This document shows positions 27,932-36,438 of a stretch of DNA of 40,388 nucleotides, in pieces. Each line of letters begins with the position of its first letter. Position 1 is the first letter of the stretch. The position numbers were made by a program, and so were the translations under genes. This stretch comes from Brevibacterium sp. p3-SID960 (GTDB lineage Bacteria; Actinomycetota; Actinomycetes; Actinomycetales; Brevibacteriaceae), in the NCBI RefSeq assembly GCF_025144725.1, contig NZ_JALXKS010000031.1, forward strand, positions 1-40,388, written 5' to 3'. The notes under the pieces were generated by a model. The model was given only the letters and a program-made list of their open reading frames with translations, was not told where the DNA came from and made no database searches.

Positions 27932-28007
27932 ACGTGTCCGCCTGCCCCTGGTTCCACCTGCGGCACGGCAGGCGACCACCGCCTCGGGCACGGGATGCGG
28001 ATACGCC

Positions 28008-28043
28008 GAAGGCGGCAGTCCCCGCGCGGGGACTGCCGCCTTC
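28008..28043. terminator. Terminator of rpsB-tsf
   Basis: A perfect 16-bp stem (GAAGGCGGCAGTCCCC at 28008-28023 and its complement at 28028-28043) has a GCGC loop. It starts 22 nt past the tsf stop. There is no T tract, common for high-GC actinobacterial terminators. Confidence 0.75.
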
Positions 28044-28064
28044 AGTCAGCGATCAGAGCGTCGC

Positions 28065-28892
28065 TCAGCTGCCGACACGGAAGCGCAGGTAGCCCAGCGG
28101 GGTGACCTTGGCCTCGTCGAGGACGGTCTGCACGCTCTTCTTCGGCTCCTTGGCGAAGGGCTGATCGAGCAGGCAGGTGTCCTTGAAGAAGGCGTTGACG
28201 CGGCCCTCGACGATCTTCGGGATCGCCTGCTCGGGCTTGCCCTCGTTCTTCGAGGTCTCCAGCGCGATGCTCTCCTCCTTGGCGACGACGTCGGAGGGGA
28301 CGTCCTCGCGGGAGAAGTAGGTCGGGGTCATCGCGGCGATGTGCACGGCGACATCGTGCGCAGCTGCATCGTCATCGCCTTCGTAGGCGAAGAGCACACC
28401 CACCTGCGGGGGCAGGTCCGGGTTGGTGCGGTGCAGGTACGAGTCGACCTTCTGGCCCTTGATGAGGCCGACGCGACGCAGGACGACCTTTTCACCGAGG
28501 ACCGCGCCCTGCTCGGCGATGAACTCCGAGACCTTCTTGCCGTTGGCCTCGTAGTCCAGCAGCGCCTCGGCATTGTCGACCTGGGCTTCGACGGCAAGGC
28601 GGAGAACCTCATCGGCGAGCTCACGGAACTTGTCGGACTTGGCGACGAAGTCGGTCTCCGAGTTCAGCTCGATCATCGTGCCGACGCCGTTCTCGACGTG
28701 GGTGGCAACGAGACCGTCAGAGGTCGAGCGGTCCTCGCGCTTCGAAGCGGACTTCAGTCCCTTGAGGCGCAGGATCTCAATGGCCTTGGCCTGATCTCCC
28801 TGTGCTTCGTCGAGAGCCTTCTTGACAGCCATCATGCCGGCACCGGTGCGGTCGCGCAGTGCCTTGATGTCAGCGGCAGTGTAATTTGCCAT
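28065..28892 (-). CDS. tsf: Translation elongation factor Ts
   Basis: A 275-residue nucleotide-exchange factor for EF-Tu. The N-terminal UBA-like domain (YTAADIKALRDRTGAGMMAVKKAL) and the TDFVAKSDKF motif, which contacts EF-Tu, are plain. Length matches the actinobacterial form. A GGAGAT (AAGGAGATCGC before ATG) is present. It follows rpsB by 51 nt as usual. Confidence 0.98.
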   Translation of the reverse strand: MANYTAADIKALRDRTGAGMMAVKKALDEAQGDQAKAIEILRLKGLKSASKREDRSTSDGLVATHVENGVGTMIELNSETDFVAKSDKFRELADEVLRLAVEAQVDNAEALLDYEANGKKVSEFIAEQGAVLGEKVVLRRVGLIKGQKVDSYLHRTNPDLPPQVGVLFAYEGDDDAAAHDVAVHIAAMTPTYFSREDVPSDVVAKEESIALETSKNEGKPEQAIPKIVEGRVNAFFKDTCLLDQPFAKEPKKSVQTVLDEAKVTPLGYLRFRVGS

Positions 28893-28943
28893 GCGATCTC
28901 CTTGTTGAGACGTGGTGGTCTGGGTCAGACGTGCGGGTGCGGC

Positions 28944-29858
28944 TCAGGCTTCGGTCGACTCGGTGGAGCCGGACTCAGCGGTCTCTTCGGTCTGCTGCTC
29001 AGCTGGAGCCTCAGCAGTCTCGTCAGCCTTGGCATCGGTGTCCTCAGCCTTGGCCTCGGTGTCCTCAGCCTTGGCCTCGCCCTTGCCTTCGAGGAGCTCG
29101 CGCTCCCACTCGGGCATCGGTTCGACGGAGACGGCCGAGACGTTCTTCTCGCCGCCCTCGTCGGAGGAGTGGCGCTTGATGAGGCCCTCTGCCACAGCGT
29201 CGGCGACGACGCGGGTGAGCAGGGCGACCGAGCGGATCGAGTCGTCGTTGCCCGGGATCGGGTAGTCGACTTCGTCGGGATCGCAGTTGGTGTCGAGGAT
29301 GCCGATGACTGGGATGCCCAGCTTCTTCGCCTCGTCGACGGCCAGGTGCTCCTTCTTGGTGTCGACGATCCAGACAGCCGACGGGGTGCGCTGCATGTCG
29401 CGGATGCCACCGAGGGTCTTCTCGAGCTTGTCCTTCTCGCGGCGCAGGATGAGGAGTTCCTTCTTGGTGTACATCGAGCCTGCGACGTCGTCGAAGTCGA
29501 TCTCCTCAAGCTCCTTGAGGCGGCGCAGACGACCGGAGATGGTCTGGAAGTTCGTCAGCATACCGCCGAGCCAACGCTGGTTGACATACGGCTGGCCGAC
29601 ACGCTTGGCCTGCTCTTCGATGGCTTCCTGGGCCTGCTTCTTGGTGCCGACGAACATGATCGAGCCACCGTGAGCGACCGTCTCCTTGATGAACTCGAAG
29701 GCGGTGTCGATGTAGCCCAGCGTCTGCTGCAGGTCGATGATGTAGATGCCGTTGCGCTCGGTGAAGATGAAGCGTTTCATCTTCGGGTTCCAACGGCGGG
29801 TCTGGTGTCCAAAGTGGACGCCGCTGTCAAGCAGCTGGCGAATAGTGACGACGGCCAT
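28944..29858 (-). CDS. rpsB: Ribosomal protein S2
   Basis: A 304-residue 30S subunit protein. The body has [33 protein letters not shown] and the [12 protein letters not shown] segment. The C-terminal 60 residues are an acidic, Ala/Glu-rich tail containing three 7-residue repeats (KAEDT-type), longer than in E. coli S2 but common in actinobacteria. AAAGGAG is 8 nt before the ATG. A strong promoter sits more than 200 nt upstream, leaving a long leader. Confidence 0.98.
   Translation of the reverse strand: MAVVTIRQLLDSGVHFGHQTRRWNPKMKRFIFTERNGIYIIDLQQTLGYIDTAFEFIKETVAHGGSIMFVGTKKQAQEAIEEQAKRVGQPYVNQRWLGGMLTNFQTISGRLRRLKELEEIDFDDVAGSMYTKKELLILRREKDKLEKTLGGIRDMQRTPSAVWIVDTKKEHLAVDEAKKLGIPVIGILDTNCDPDEVDYPIPGNDDSIRSVALLTRVVADAVAEGLIKRHSSDEGGEKNVSAVSVEPMPEWERELLEGKGEAKAEDTEAKAEDTDAKADETAEAPAEQQTEETAESGSTESTEA
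29023..29085 (-). repeat. Three 21-bp in-frame repeats in rpsB tail
   Basis: Three tandem units start at 29023, 29044 and 29065 and encode an EAKAEDT-like heptad each. They differ by a few bases. Confidence 0.8.
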
Positions 29859-30075
29859 GCCGGCGCACTCCTTTCATTGTCATTCGGTTGATGCCTGGCA
29901 TCCGCCGTCTCGGGCCGACAGTCCCAGCTCAGCCGCGCGGCACAGCACACGTGTGCGTCGTTGCGGAAGGTGGGATCTGCACCGGTGGCCCGATGCGGGT
30001 ACTCGGATGCGCGTAGTCAGATCTGCAGCCGCTCAGCCTCGCACGCAGGCGGGCTGAAGAGCGCACAGTTCTGCT
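29859..30075 (-). promoter_or_regulatory. Long 5' leader of rpsB
   Basis: About 217 nt lie between the predicted transcription start and the rpsB ATG. The leader contains a perfect 12-bp palindrome GCACACGTGTGC (29945-29956), a small GATGC/GCATC hairpin (29890-29902) and no convincing ORF. Ribosomal protein leaders of this size often bind their own product; I cannot match this one to a known class. Confidence 0.45.
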
Positions 30076-30081
30076 GTGTGT

Positions 30082-30110
30082 AGTCTACGATCTTCCCCGC
30101 CAGCGACCAA
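30082..30110 (-). promoter_or_regulatory. rpsB promoter
   Basis: On the minus strand a -35 TTGGTC (30110-30105) and a -10 TAGACT (30087-30082) are spaced by exactly 17 nt. It is the best-formed two-element promoter in the window. Confidence 0.7.
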
Positions 30111-30253
30111 ACCTGCAGTGGCTGACCCCTCCTGACCCGAGGTGTGTGGATGGTCCCGGCGTCTGCGCCGGGAATGCTGGGGATGGCGGGCCTTCCTCCA
30201 CAGCCGTTGCCGAGGCGTGGGCTGCGTGTATGCGTGTCCTGAGTGTGGAGTCC

Positions 30254-31324
30254 ATGAGTGGACGTGATCGCACCAGGTTCAGGGCCAGGCTGCAGCAGCT
30301 GGGATGGATCGCCGTGTGCGGGATCCTTGCCGGTCTCGTCGCGGTGCCGGCCGGGCTGCCGGCCGGGCAGATCGGTGATTCCGGCAGGCTCGGCCGGTCC
30401 GTTGTCATCATCGCCCCGGCGGTTGCGCAGGCGGCGGAATCTGCAGCTGACTCCGGTGACTGGGTGACCCCGGTGCCCGGGTTCGAGGTCATGCGCGCCT
30501 TCGACAAGCCGAAGCAGAACTGGCAGACAGGCCACCGCGGTATCGATGTCGCGGTGCTGCCGGGAGAGTCGATCCGCGCTCCGCAGTCCGGGCATGTGCA
30601 CTTCGCCGGCAGCGTGGCCGGGCGTCCGGTGCTCAGTCTCGACGTCGGCGGGCACATCGTGTCCTTCGAGCCGGTCGAAACGGGTCTCAGAGCCGGTGAC
30701 GAGGTGTGGGCTGGTCATCCCGTCGGCACGGTTGCTGATCCGAGTCACTGCGATGCCGGGTGTGTGCACATCGGAGTGTGGGCGACCGGCAAGCCGAAGG
30801 ACTATCTCAATCCGGCTGCGTTCTTCTCCCAGGACTTCTCGATTCTGCTGCCTGAAGCGCAGGCACCTGCGGAAATGCCGGAGGCCTCCGGCGATGACGG
30901 ATCCTCCGGTGCCGGCGCGTGGGGCGGGCATTCCAACGGCCGGATCCCAGCGGTCGCACTGTGCCCGCTTGATCGCGCAGCCGGGCACCGGCTGCGCTGT
31001 GATGCGGCGAGAGCGTTCGATGAGCTCAGTGATGCCTACCGGCAGCGCTTCGGCCAGCCGATCTCGGTGACGGACTCGTATCGGGACTACCAGACGCAGG
31101 TGATCCTCAAAAGGCGCAAGGGCCGGATGGCTGCCACTCCCGGTAGGTCGAACCACGGCTGGGGCCTGGCAGTCGACCTCGGTGGCGGGATCAACCGGTT
31201 CGGCACCGCGCAGCATCAGTGGATGCGCACCAACGCCCCGCGCTACGGCTGGGTGCACCCGGGCTGGGCCCGGCAGTCCGGGTCACTGCCGGAGGCATGG
31301 CATTGGGAGTACAAGGGCCGATAG
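30254..31324 (+). CDS. Fused M23 (LytM) and M15 (VanY-type) peptidoglycan hydrolase
   Basis: A 356-residue secreted or membrane-anchored protein: basic N-terminus and hydrophobic segment (16-40), an M23-like domain (about 68-190), an acidic linker (200-230) and an M15 D-Ala-D-Ala carboxypeptidase domain (about 240-352). The M15 metal site is complete: SNHGWGLAVD (299-308, His301 and Asp308) and EAWH (Glu347, His350). The M23 domain keeps HRGID (His94, Asp98) and His172, but the first His of the HxH pair is Cys170, and the usual Tyr-x-His segment reads FEP (138-140). M23 genes are common beside rpsB; the M15 fusion is unusual to my knowledge. ATG 30254 was chosen; ATG 30230 is possible. Confidence 0.85.
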   Translation: MSGRDRTRFRARLQQLGWIAVCGILAGLVAVPAGLPAGQIGDSGRLGRSVVIIAPAVAQAAESAADSGDWVTPVPGFEVMRAFDKPKQNWQTGHRGIDVAVLPGESIRAPQSGHVHFAGSVAGRPVLSLDVGGHIVSFEPVETGLRAGDEVWAGHPVGTVADPSHCDAGCVHIGVWATGKPKDYLNPAAFFSQDFSILLPEAQAPAEMPEASGDDGSSGAGAWGGHSNGRIPAVALCPLDRAAGHRLRCDAARAFDELSDAYRQRFGQPISVTDSYRDYQTQVILKRRKGRMAATPGRSNHGWGLAVDLGGGINRFGTAQHQWMRTNAPRYGWVHPGWARQSGSLPEAWHWEYKGR

Positions 31325-31396
31325 CAGGCCGCTGCAGCAACTGCGCCATCGGTGAGCGGCGGGAATAGCTGCCTTCTGTGTGTTGTTGAGCCTGGC

Positions 31397-32065
31397 ATGA
31401 GTATTCACAGCATCGCCGTCGTCGGCGGCCACGGAAAGATCGCCCGTCACCTCACTGAGATCGTCACCCCGGATATGGAGGTCCGCTCGATCATCCGCAA
31501 TCCGGAGCATGCTGCTGCACTTGAGGCGCTCGGTGCGCTGCCGGTCGTCTGCGATGTGGAGAAGGCGTCGCAGACTGAACTGGTGGAAGCCTTCGGCAAT
31601 GCCGATGCCGTCATCTTCGCCGCCGGTGCTGGCGGTGGGTCCGGCATCTTCCGCAAGTACACCGTCGACCTTGCGGCCGCGATCGCAGCGATGCAGGCAG
31701 CGACCGCAGCAGGCATCGAGCGTTTCGTGCAGATCTCGTTCATCGGCGCCGGCGGGCCGACCCCGGAGGGCACCGACGAGGTCTTCGCCGCCTACTGGGA
31801 TGCTAAGCGCGAGGCTGACAATGCGCTGCGTGCCAGCGGTCTGGACTGGACGATCGTCAAGCCGGGCCAGCTGCTCGATGAGCCCGGCACCGGCTGCCTC
31901 GACATCGCCACCGGCACTGAGCGCGGTGCTACGTCTCGGCGTGAGGATGTTGCGGAGTTCATCGCGATGATCCTCGACGACGGTCGCACGATCGGCCGGG
32001 AGTTCGACATCATCGATGGTGAGACTCCGATGCACGACAGCCTCAAGGCAACGCTGGGCTCGTGA
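31397..32065 (+). CDS. NAD(P)-binding atypical short-chain dehydrogenase-like protein
   Basis: A 222-residue Rossmann-fold protein of the NAD(P)H-binding (NmrA/YwnB-like, SDR a5) group. The nucleotide loop is VVGGHGKIARHL (8-19), followed by the acidic-to-basic turn RSIIRNPEH, DAVIFAAGAGGGSG, and DWTIVKPGQL. The Tyr-x-x-x-Lys pair is represented by YWDAKREADNAL. Partners and substrate are unknown; some relatives act as redox sensors or reductases. No Shine-Dalgarno sequence or clear -10 box was found near ATG 31397. It ends 14 nt from the convergent xerC stop. Confidence 0.82.
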   Translation: MSIHSIAVVGGHGKIARHLTEIVTPDMEVRSIIRNPEHAAALEALGALPVVCDVEKASQTELVEAFGNADAVIFAAGAGGGSGIFRKYTVDLAAAIAAMQAATAAGIERFVQISFIGAGGPTPEGTDEVFAAYWDAKREADNALRASGLDWTIVKPGQLLDEPGTGCLDIATGTERGATSRREDVAEFIAMILDDGRTIGREFDIIDGETPMHDSLKATLGS

Positions 32066-32079
32066 CGAGCGGCTGCCGG

Positions 32080-33087
32080 TTAGGCGCGTGGATGCGCCTG
32101 CCGGTAGCTTTCGGCCAGCCGTCCAAGGGAGACGTGGGTGTAGATCTGCGTCGAACTCAGCGACGCGTGGCCGAGAAACTCCTGCACCTCACGCAGGTCA
32201 GCGCCGTTTTCGATCATGTGGGTGGCAGCTGAGTGCCGCAGACCGTGCGGTGAGAGCTCCGGTGAGTCCGGCAGTCCCGCAGTGGCTGTGTGGACGACTG
32301 AGCGGATCTGGCGGACGTCGATGCGCCCGCCGCGGGCTCCGAGGAACAGTGCTGTGGCATCTCGGGCTGTCGTCTCGTTCTCCAGCACCGGTCGGCCGTT
32401 TCGCAGCCAGGCCTGCAGTGCGCGCTGGGCGGGCAGCCCGAAGGGCACGCGTCGTTCCCTGCCGCCCTTGCCCATGACGGTGACGAGCCTGCGCTCGGTG
32501 TCGATGCTTGTGGTGTCCAGGGCTGCGATCTCTGAGACGCGTGCGCCAGTGGCGTAGAGCAGTTCGAGCAGTGCGGCATCACGCAGCCGCAGCGCATCGT
32601 CTTTCGGGCAGCGTTGGGTCTCGTTGGGCTCCGTTGGATCGGGCTGCGATGTCGCATCGCCGGGTTCGGTTCCCGTGTGCTGCATGACGGCATCGACGTG
32701 GCGCTGCTGGAGCACCGCTGGCAGCCGTGAGGCTTTGCGGGGGCTTGCCAGGCGCAGCGCGGGGTTGGATCGCATGAGCTGGTGGCGAGTGCAGAACGCA
32801 CAGAAGGCCCGCACCGCTGCGATCCGCCGGGCGGTGGTGGCCGGTGCGGCTCCCGTGCGCGACTGGGCTAGCAGCCATTGGCGCAGGTTGCCCAGCTCGA
32901 TGGCGTCCAGCGGCAGGTGCCCATCGTCGTCGGTGAGGAAGGTCAGCAGGGTGCGCACGTCGGAGAGGTAATTGCGCACGGTGTGCTCAGACGCGTTGCG
33001 GTGCACACGCAGCTCTTCGTCGAAGGCGGCGAGCGCTTCAGCGTACTCTCCGGGCAGCTGTGCCGCGGTGTCGGGGGAAGTCGACAT
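32080..33087 (-). CDS. xerC: Tyrosine recombinase XerC
   Basis: A 335-residue site-specific recombinase that resolves chromosome dimers at dif. Catalytic residues are all present: Arg183 (GARVSE), Lys207 (GKGGRERRVP), His281 and Arg284 (HGLRHS), His307 (GHASL) and Tyr316 (IYTHV). The N-terminal SAM-like domain spans about 14-115. A polar insert (138-164) lies between the two domains, making it longer than the usual 300 residues. The context is housekeeping, not a phage. The ATG is 7 nt behind TACACT, so it is likely leaderless. Confidence 0.95.
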   Translation of the reverse strand: MSTSPDTAAQLPGEYAEALAAFDEELRVHRNASEHTVRNYLSDVRTLLTFLTDDDGHLPLDAIELGNLRQWLLAQSRTGAAPATTARRIAAVRAFCAFCTRHQLMRSNPALRLASPRKASRLPAVLQQRHVDAVMQHTGTEPGDATSQPDPTEPNETQRCPKDDALRLRDAALLELLYATGARVSEIAALDTTSIDTERRLVTVMGKGGRERRVPFGLPAQRALQAWLRNGRPVLENETTARDATALFLGARGGRIDVRQIRSVVHTATAGLPDSPELSPHGLRHSAATHMIENGADLREVQEFLGHASLSSTQIYTHVSLGRLAESYRQAHPRA

Positions 33088-33094
33088 GCATCCC

Positions 33095-33100
33095 AGTGTA
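33095..33100 (-). promoter_or_regulatory. -10 box for xerC (leaderless)
   Basis: TACACT on the minus strand, 7 nt before the ATG at 33087. It lies in the 195-nt gap after dprA, so xerC has its own promoter. Confidence 0.6.
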
Positions 33101-33282
33101 GCCAGCCCACCTGTTGGGCCAGCCGGTGGCTCGCCGGCGACGAGCAGCTGGTTCAGCTGCGAGCGTCGAGCGTGGAGTGGCTGGCCAAATGACGTCGTAT
33201 GAGCGGTATTGCGCGTCGACGATTGATCTGCGGGCAGGCTGCTGCCGGGTGCCAGCGGATTCGAGCCGCGTCAGCCGGTCGC

Positions 33283-34476
33283 TCATCGGGTGACGGTTGC
33301 GCGCTTCTTCACCCAGCCGTGCGCTTCGCGCTCGACGTGCCCGGACAGTTCGAGTGCGGCAAGTGCCGCCATGACGGTGGGGTTGTCGAGACCTGAGCGG
33401 ACGGCGGCGGTCGCTGCTTCGATCCCGCGAGAGGTCGGCAGGACGTTGTAAGTTCTGCTCTGTTCTGCGGTCATATCGTCGGTGATCCGCAGCGCTGGCT
33501 GATGCTCGGTCTCGCTGCGGGTGGTGTCGATCGGCTCGACGAGTTCGGCGATGTCATCGGCTGACGTGACGCACACAGCCTGGCCCTCGCGAATGAGACG
33601 GTGGCAGCCGGCGGATGCCTGGCTGGTGATCGGCCCGGGCACCGCTCCGACTGTGCGCAGCAATTCAGCTGCCCGGTTGGCAGTATTCAGTGCACCGGAC
33701 CGCCAGCCGGCTTCCACCACGATGGTGGCTTGGGCAGCGGCGGCAATCAGGCGATTGCGCAGCAGGAACCGGTGCCTCATAGCGGTCTGTCCGGCTGCCG
33801 TTTCGGAGACGACGGCATACCGTGTGCCGATGCGGGTGAGCATGTCGGCGTTGCCGCGCGGATAGTAGCGATCCACTCCCCCGGCCATGAAGGCGACCGT
33901 CCCAACCTCGGGTGTCTCGGCGGCGGCGAGCGCCGCCTGGTGGGAGGCTGCGTCGATGCCGTAGGCGCCGCCGGAGACGATGGTGTGTCCGCGCATGGCC
34001 AGTTCGTAGGCGATGCTGCCGGCGACGTGCTCACCGTAGTGCGTTGAGGCACGTGCTCCGACGAGTGCGATCGAACCGGTGAGCAGCTCCTGCAGGTCCC
34101 CGGGTCCGCGTACCCACAGCGCGAGGGGCTCGTGGATGCCGAGCTCAGTCAGCTGAGTCGGCCACTCATCGTCTTCCGGATGGATGAGGCGGGCACCGAG
34201 CCGGGCCATGATCCGCTGCTCTTGGACGGCATCGAGGCTGGGCAGGCGCATCCGCCACCGCTCGTGCGCCGTCGACAGCTTGTCTCCCGGGACCTGCAGT
34301 CCGGCGGCTTCGCAGGCCTCGTGCAGCTGCGGCACGGCCTCGGATTGCCGGGAGCGCACAAGTGCGAGCATCTGCTCCGCTCCGAAGGCGAGCACGCCGG
34401 CCTTGAGGACCTCGTCGCCGGGTTCGGCCAGGCGCAGCAGGTCGACGCAGGCCAGTCGCTGAGTGTCGGTGGTCAT
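33283..34476 (-). CDS. dprA: DNA-processing protein DprA
   Basis: A 397-residue Rossmann-fold protein that binds ssDNA and loads RecA during transformation. The core reads LVGARASTHYG, TIVSGGAYGIDAASH, then FLLRNRLIAA and VVEAGWRSGALNTA. A C-terminal winged-helix-like segment (about 340-397) follows. The start ATG overlaps the comM stop (ATGA), so yraN-comM-dprA form one coupled operon. Presence of dprA and comM does not by itself show natural competence, since both are widely conserved. Confidence 0.95.
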   Translation of the reverse strand: MTTDTQRLACVDLLRLAEPGDEVLKAGVLAFGAEQMLALVRSRQSEAVPQLHEACEAAGLQVPGDKLSTAHERWRMRLPSLDAVQEQRIMARLGARLIHPEDDEWPTQLTELGIHEPLALWVRGPGDLQELLTGSIALVGARASTHYGEHVAGSIAYELAMRGHTIVSGGAYGIDAASHQAALAAAETPEVGTVAFMAGGVDRYYPRGNADMLTRIGTRYAVVSETAAGQTAMRHRFLLRNRLIAAAAQATIVVEAGWRSGALNTANRAAELLRTVGAVPGPITSQASAGCHRLIREGQAVCVTSADDIAELVEPIDTTRSETEHQPALRITDDMTAEQSRTYNVLPTSRGIEAATAAVRSGLDNPTVMAALAALELSGHVEREAHGWVKKRATVTR

Positions 34477-36053
34477 TGTGTCTCCCTCATCCGCATAAGT
34501 GCCGCGGCAAGCACATCGTCACCATCGGGCCGAGTTCTGCCGGCGAGGTCGGCGATGGTCGCTGCGATCCTCAGCACGCGGTCGTATCCGCGCATCGACA
34601 GCAGTCCGCGCTCGAGAGCCTGGTCGAGGATGTGGGTTTCGCTGGCGCGGAATGAGAACGCTTCTCGCAGATAGGCTCCAGGTGCGCGGGCATTCGTGTT
34701 CCAGGGCATGTCGGCATAGCGGTGGGTCTGTCTCTCCCGGGCGGCTGCCACTCGCTCGGCCACGATGGCGGATGATTCGGCGGGAGCGTCCCGGCGCAGA
34801 TCGGCTGCGGTGACAGGCAGGACGTCGAGCTGTATGTCGACGCGGTCGAGCAGCGGACCGGAGAGCTTCTGACGGTAGCGGCGGCGCAGGTGCGGGGTGC
34901 ACGAACAGGTCTGAGTGCTGCTGCCGGCGACACCGCAGGGACACGGATTGGCGGCGAGCACGAGCTGGAACTTGGCCGGCAGCACCACCGAACCCCAGGC
35001 GCGGTGGATGTCACAGTAGCCGCTCTCCAGCGGCTGGCGCAGGGCTTCGAGCACGTCGCGGTCGAATTCCGGGGCTTCGTCCAAGAAGAGCACCCCGCGA
35101 TGGGCGCGAGAGAACACGCCGATCACCCCTGGCCGGGATCCTCCGACCATCGCAGCGGCCGTTGTCCGGTGGTGGGGCGCTTCGAACGGTGGGGCGACGG
35201 CATCGATTTCGTCGGCTTCAACGCAGCCGGCCAATGACTGCAGAGCCAGCACCTCGATGCGCTCGTCGTGGTTCAGCGGCGGCACGATGCCGCTGAGGCA
35301 GGCGGCGAGCATGGATTTGCCAGCGCCGGGGACGCCGCTCATGAGCAGGTGATGGCCGCCGGCTGCTGCCAGCTCGAGCGCATGCCGGGCGTCGTGCTGG
35401 CCGTGGACGTCGGCGAGGTCGGTGGGTTCGATGATGTTCTCGCGGCTGCTGGTTGCAGCCGGCACCGGTTCGGTATTGGACGGTGCGGCTCGCCCGCCGT
35501 GGGCGTGGACGACATCAGCCAGGTGCCCGGCGGCAACGACCTCAGCCTGCGGGACAAGAGCTGCTTCGGCGCGATTGCCGTGGGGCACGATGAAGCGAGT
35601 GAAACCCGCCTCCAGCCCAGCGAGGATCGTCGGCAGCACCCCGCGCACAGGCAGAATGCGCCCGTCGAGACCGAGCTCACCGCAGTGGACGACCCCATCT
35701 GCTGAGTGCTCCGGGATGAGCTCCTCACAGGCGAGGATCGTCACCGCGATGCCGAGGTCGAAGGATGTTCCGACCTTCCTGACCGCACCCGGCTGAAGGT
35801 TGACTGTCACCTTCGCAGCACTGAGCGAGATCCCCAGATTCGACAGCGCTGCCCGGATCCGTTTGCGCGATTCGCTGACCGAGGCATCGGGCAGGCCGAT
35901 GATGTCGATGCCGGGGATGCCCTGGTTCAGGCTTGTCTCGATGCTGATCACTGTGCCGCTGGTACCCCAGAGGGCGACAGCCTGGGCCCGGCCGAGGCGG
36001 TTGCGCACCCCACCGACGACGCGAACCTTCTGCTCCTCTTCGACTGCGCTCAT
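34473..36053 (-). CDS. comM: ComM / YifB Mg-chelatase-like AAA+ ATPase
   Basis: A 526-residue AAA+ ATPase; in known species ComM is a branch-migration helicase used in DNA uptake recombination. The N-terminal Lon-like domain (ETSLNQGIPGIDIIGLPD) is followed by the P-loop GVPGAGKS, Walker B GVLFLDEAPEF and the arginine-finger region with LDRVDIQLDV. A Cys-rich patch ANPCPCG with later Cys residues (CSC) is typical of the family. The start at 36053 overlaps the yraN stop by 4 bp; an open extension to 36137 would overlap yraN and looks non-coding. Confidence 0.95.
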   Translation of the reverse strand: MSAVEEEQKVRVVGGVRNRLGRAQAVALWGTSGTVISIETSLNQGIPGIDIIGLPDASVSESRKRIRAALSNLGISLSAAKVTVNLQPGAVRKVGTSFDLGIAVTILACEELIPEHSADGVVHCGELGLDGRILPVRGVLPTILAGLEAGFTRFIVPHGNRAEAALVPQAEVVAAGHLADVVHAHGGRAAPSNTEPVPAATSSRENIIEPTDLADVHGQHDARHALELAAAGGHHLLMSGVPGAGKSMLAACLSGIVPPLNHDERIEVLALQSLAGCVEADEIDAVAPPFEAPHHRTTAAAMVGGSRPGVIGVFSRAHRGVLFLDEAPEFDRDVLEALRQPLESGYCDIHRAWGSVVLPAKFQLVLAANPCPCGVAGSSTQTCSCTPHLRRRYRQKLSGPLLDRVDIQLDVLPVTAADLRRDAPAESSAIVAERVAAARERQTHRYADMPWNTNARAPGAYLREAFSFRASETHILDQALERGLLSMRGYDRVLRIAATIADLAGRTRPDGDDVLAAALMRMRETQ

Positions 36054-36400
36054 CGCACGTCCCTGACGTGCTGGAGGTCCGGCTGGCGGGCACTCCACAG
36101 AATGCCGATCGCATCGAACCTGAACTGCGGATACCACTCATCGCCCTCGGCCAGGAACCGCAGTCCGAGCGTCCGCAGAGTTCTGAGCTTGATCGGGGTG
36201 ATCGCCTCCAGCGGGTGCCCTGCCCAGGAGGCGATACGGGTTTTGACCTCGACGAAGACGAGCGTGTCACCGTCGCGGGCGATGATGTCGATCTCGCCGT
36301 CGGAGCAGCGCCAATTGCGGTGCAGAATCGTCCAGCCGAGGCATTCGAGATAGCGGGTGGCGTAGTCCTCACCGGTGCGGCCGAGTGTCTGTGCTTTCAT
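36050..36400 (-). CDS. yraN: YraN family (UPF0102) endonuclease-like protein
   Basis: A 116-residue protein with a PD-(D/E)xK nuclease core: GRTGEDYATRYLECLGW, then GEIDIIARDGDTLVFVEVKTR (Asp and E-V-K of the active site). Function is not established; it travels with comM, dprA and rnhB. The ATG at 36400 has only GGAG at 2 nt, too close for a normal site. An upstream in-frame ATG at 36421 is possible. The start also overlaps the stop of a 13-codon mini-ORF that has a strong AGGAGG, which could couple translation. Confidence 0.9.
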   Translation of the reverse strand: MKAQTLGRTGEDYATRYLECLGWTILHRNWRCSDGEIDIIARDGDTLVFVEVKTRIASWAGHPLEAITPIKLRTLRTLGLRFLAEGDEWYPQFRFDAIGILWSARQPDLQHVRDVR

Positions 36401-36438
36401 GGCTCCACCCCACCGGCCCATGCGGCTGGTGCGAACAC
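36397..36438 (-). CDS. Possible 13-codon leader ORF coupled to yraN
   Basis: GTG at 36438 follows a perfect AGGAGG (36448-36443) by 4 nt, and encodes MFAPAAWAGGVEP. Its TGA overlaps the yraN ATG as ATGA. It is in a different frame from yraN. The overlap is of the same type used throughout this operon. It may be chance, since the GC-rich frame is short. Confidence 0.35.
   Translation of the reverse strand: MFAPAAWAGGVEP

Noticed and set aside
28341..29891. 516-codon plus-strand frame across tsf and rpsB
   Set aside because: Spans two certain genes on the other strand and has Leu/Gly repeats from the rpsB tail; not a gene.
32080..33087. Integrase of a phage or integrative element
   Set aside because: Position among dprA, comM and rpsB and full similarity to XerC point to the chromosomal recombinase; no attachment-site repeats seen.
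33283..36400. Evidence for a dedicated competence system
   Set aside because: dprA, comM and yraN are conserved housekeeping neighbours; no uptake pilus genes lie in this window.
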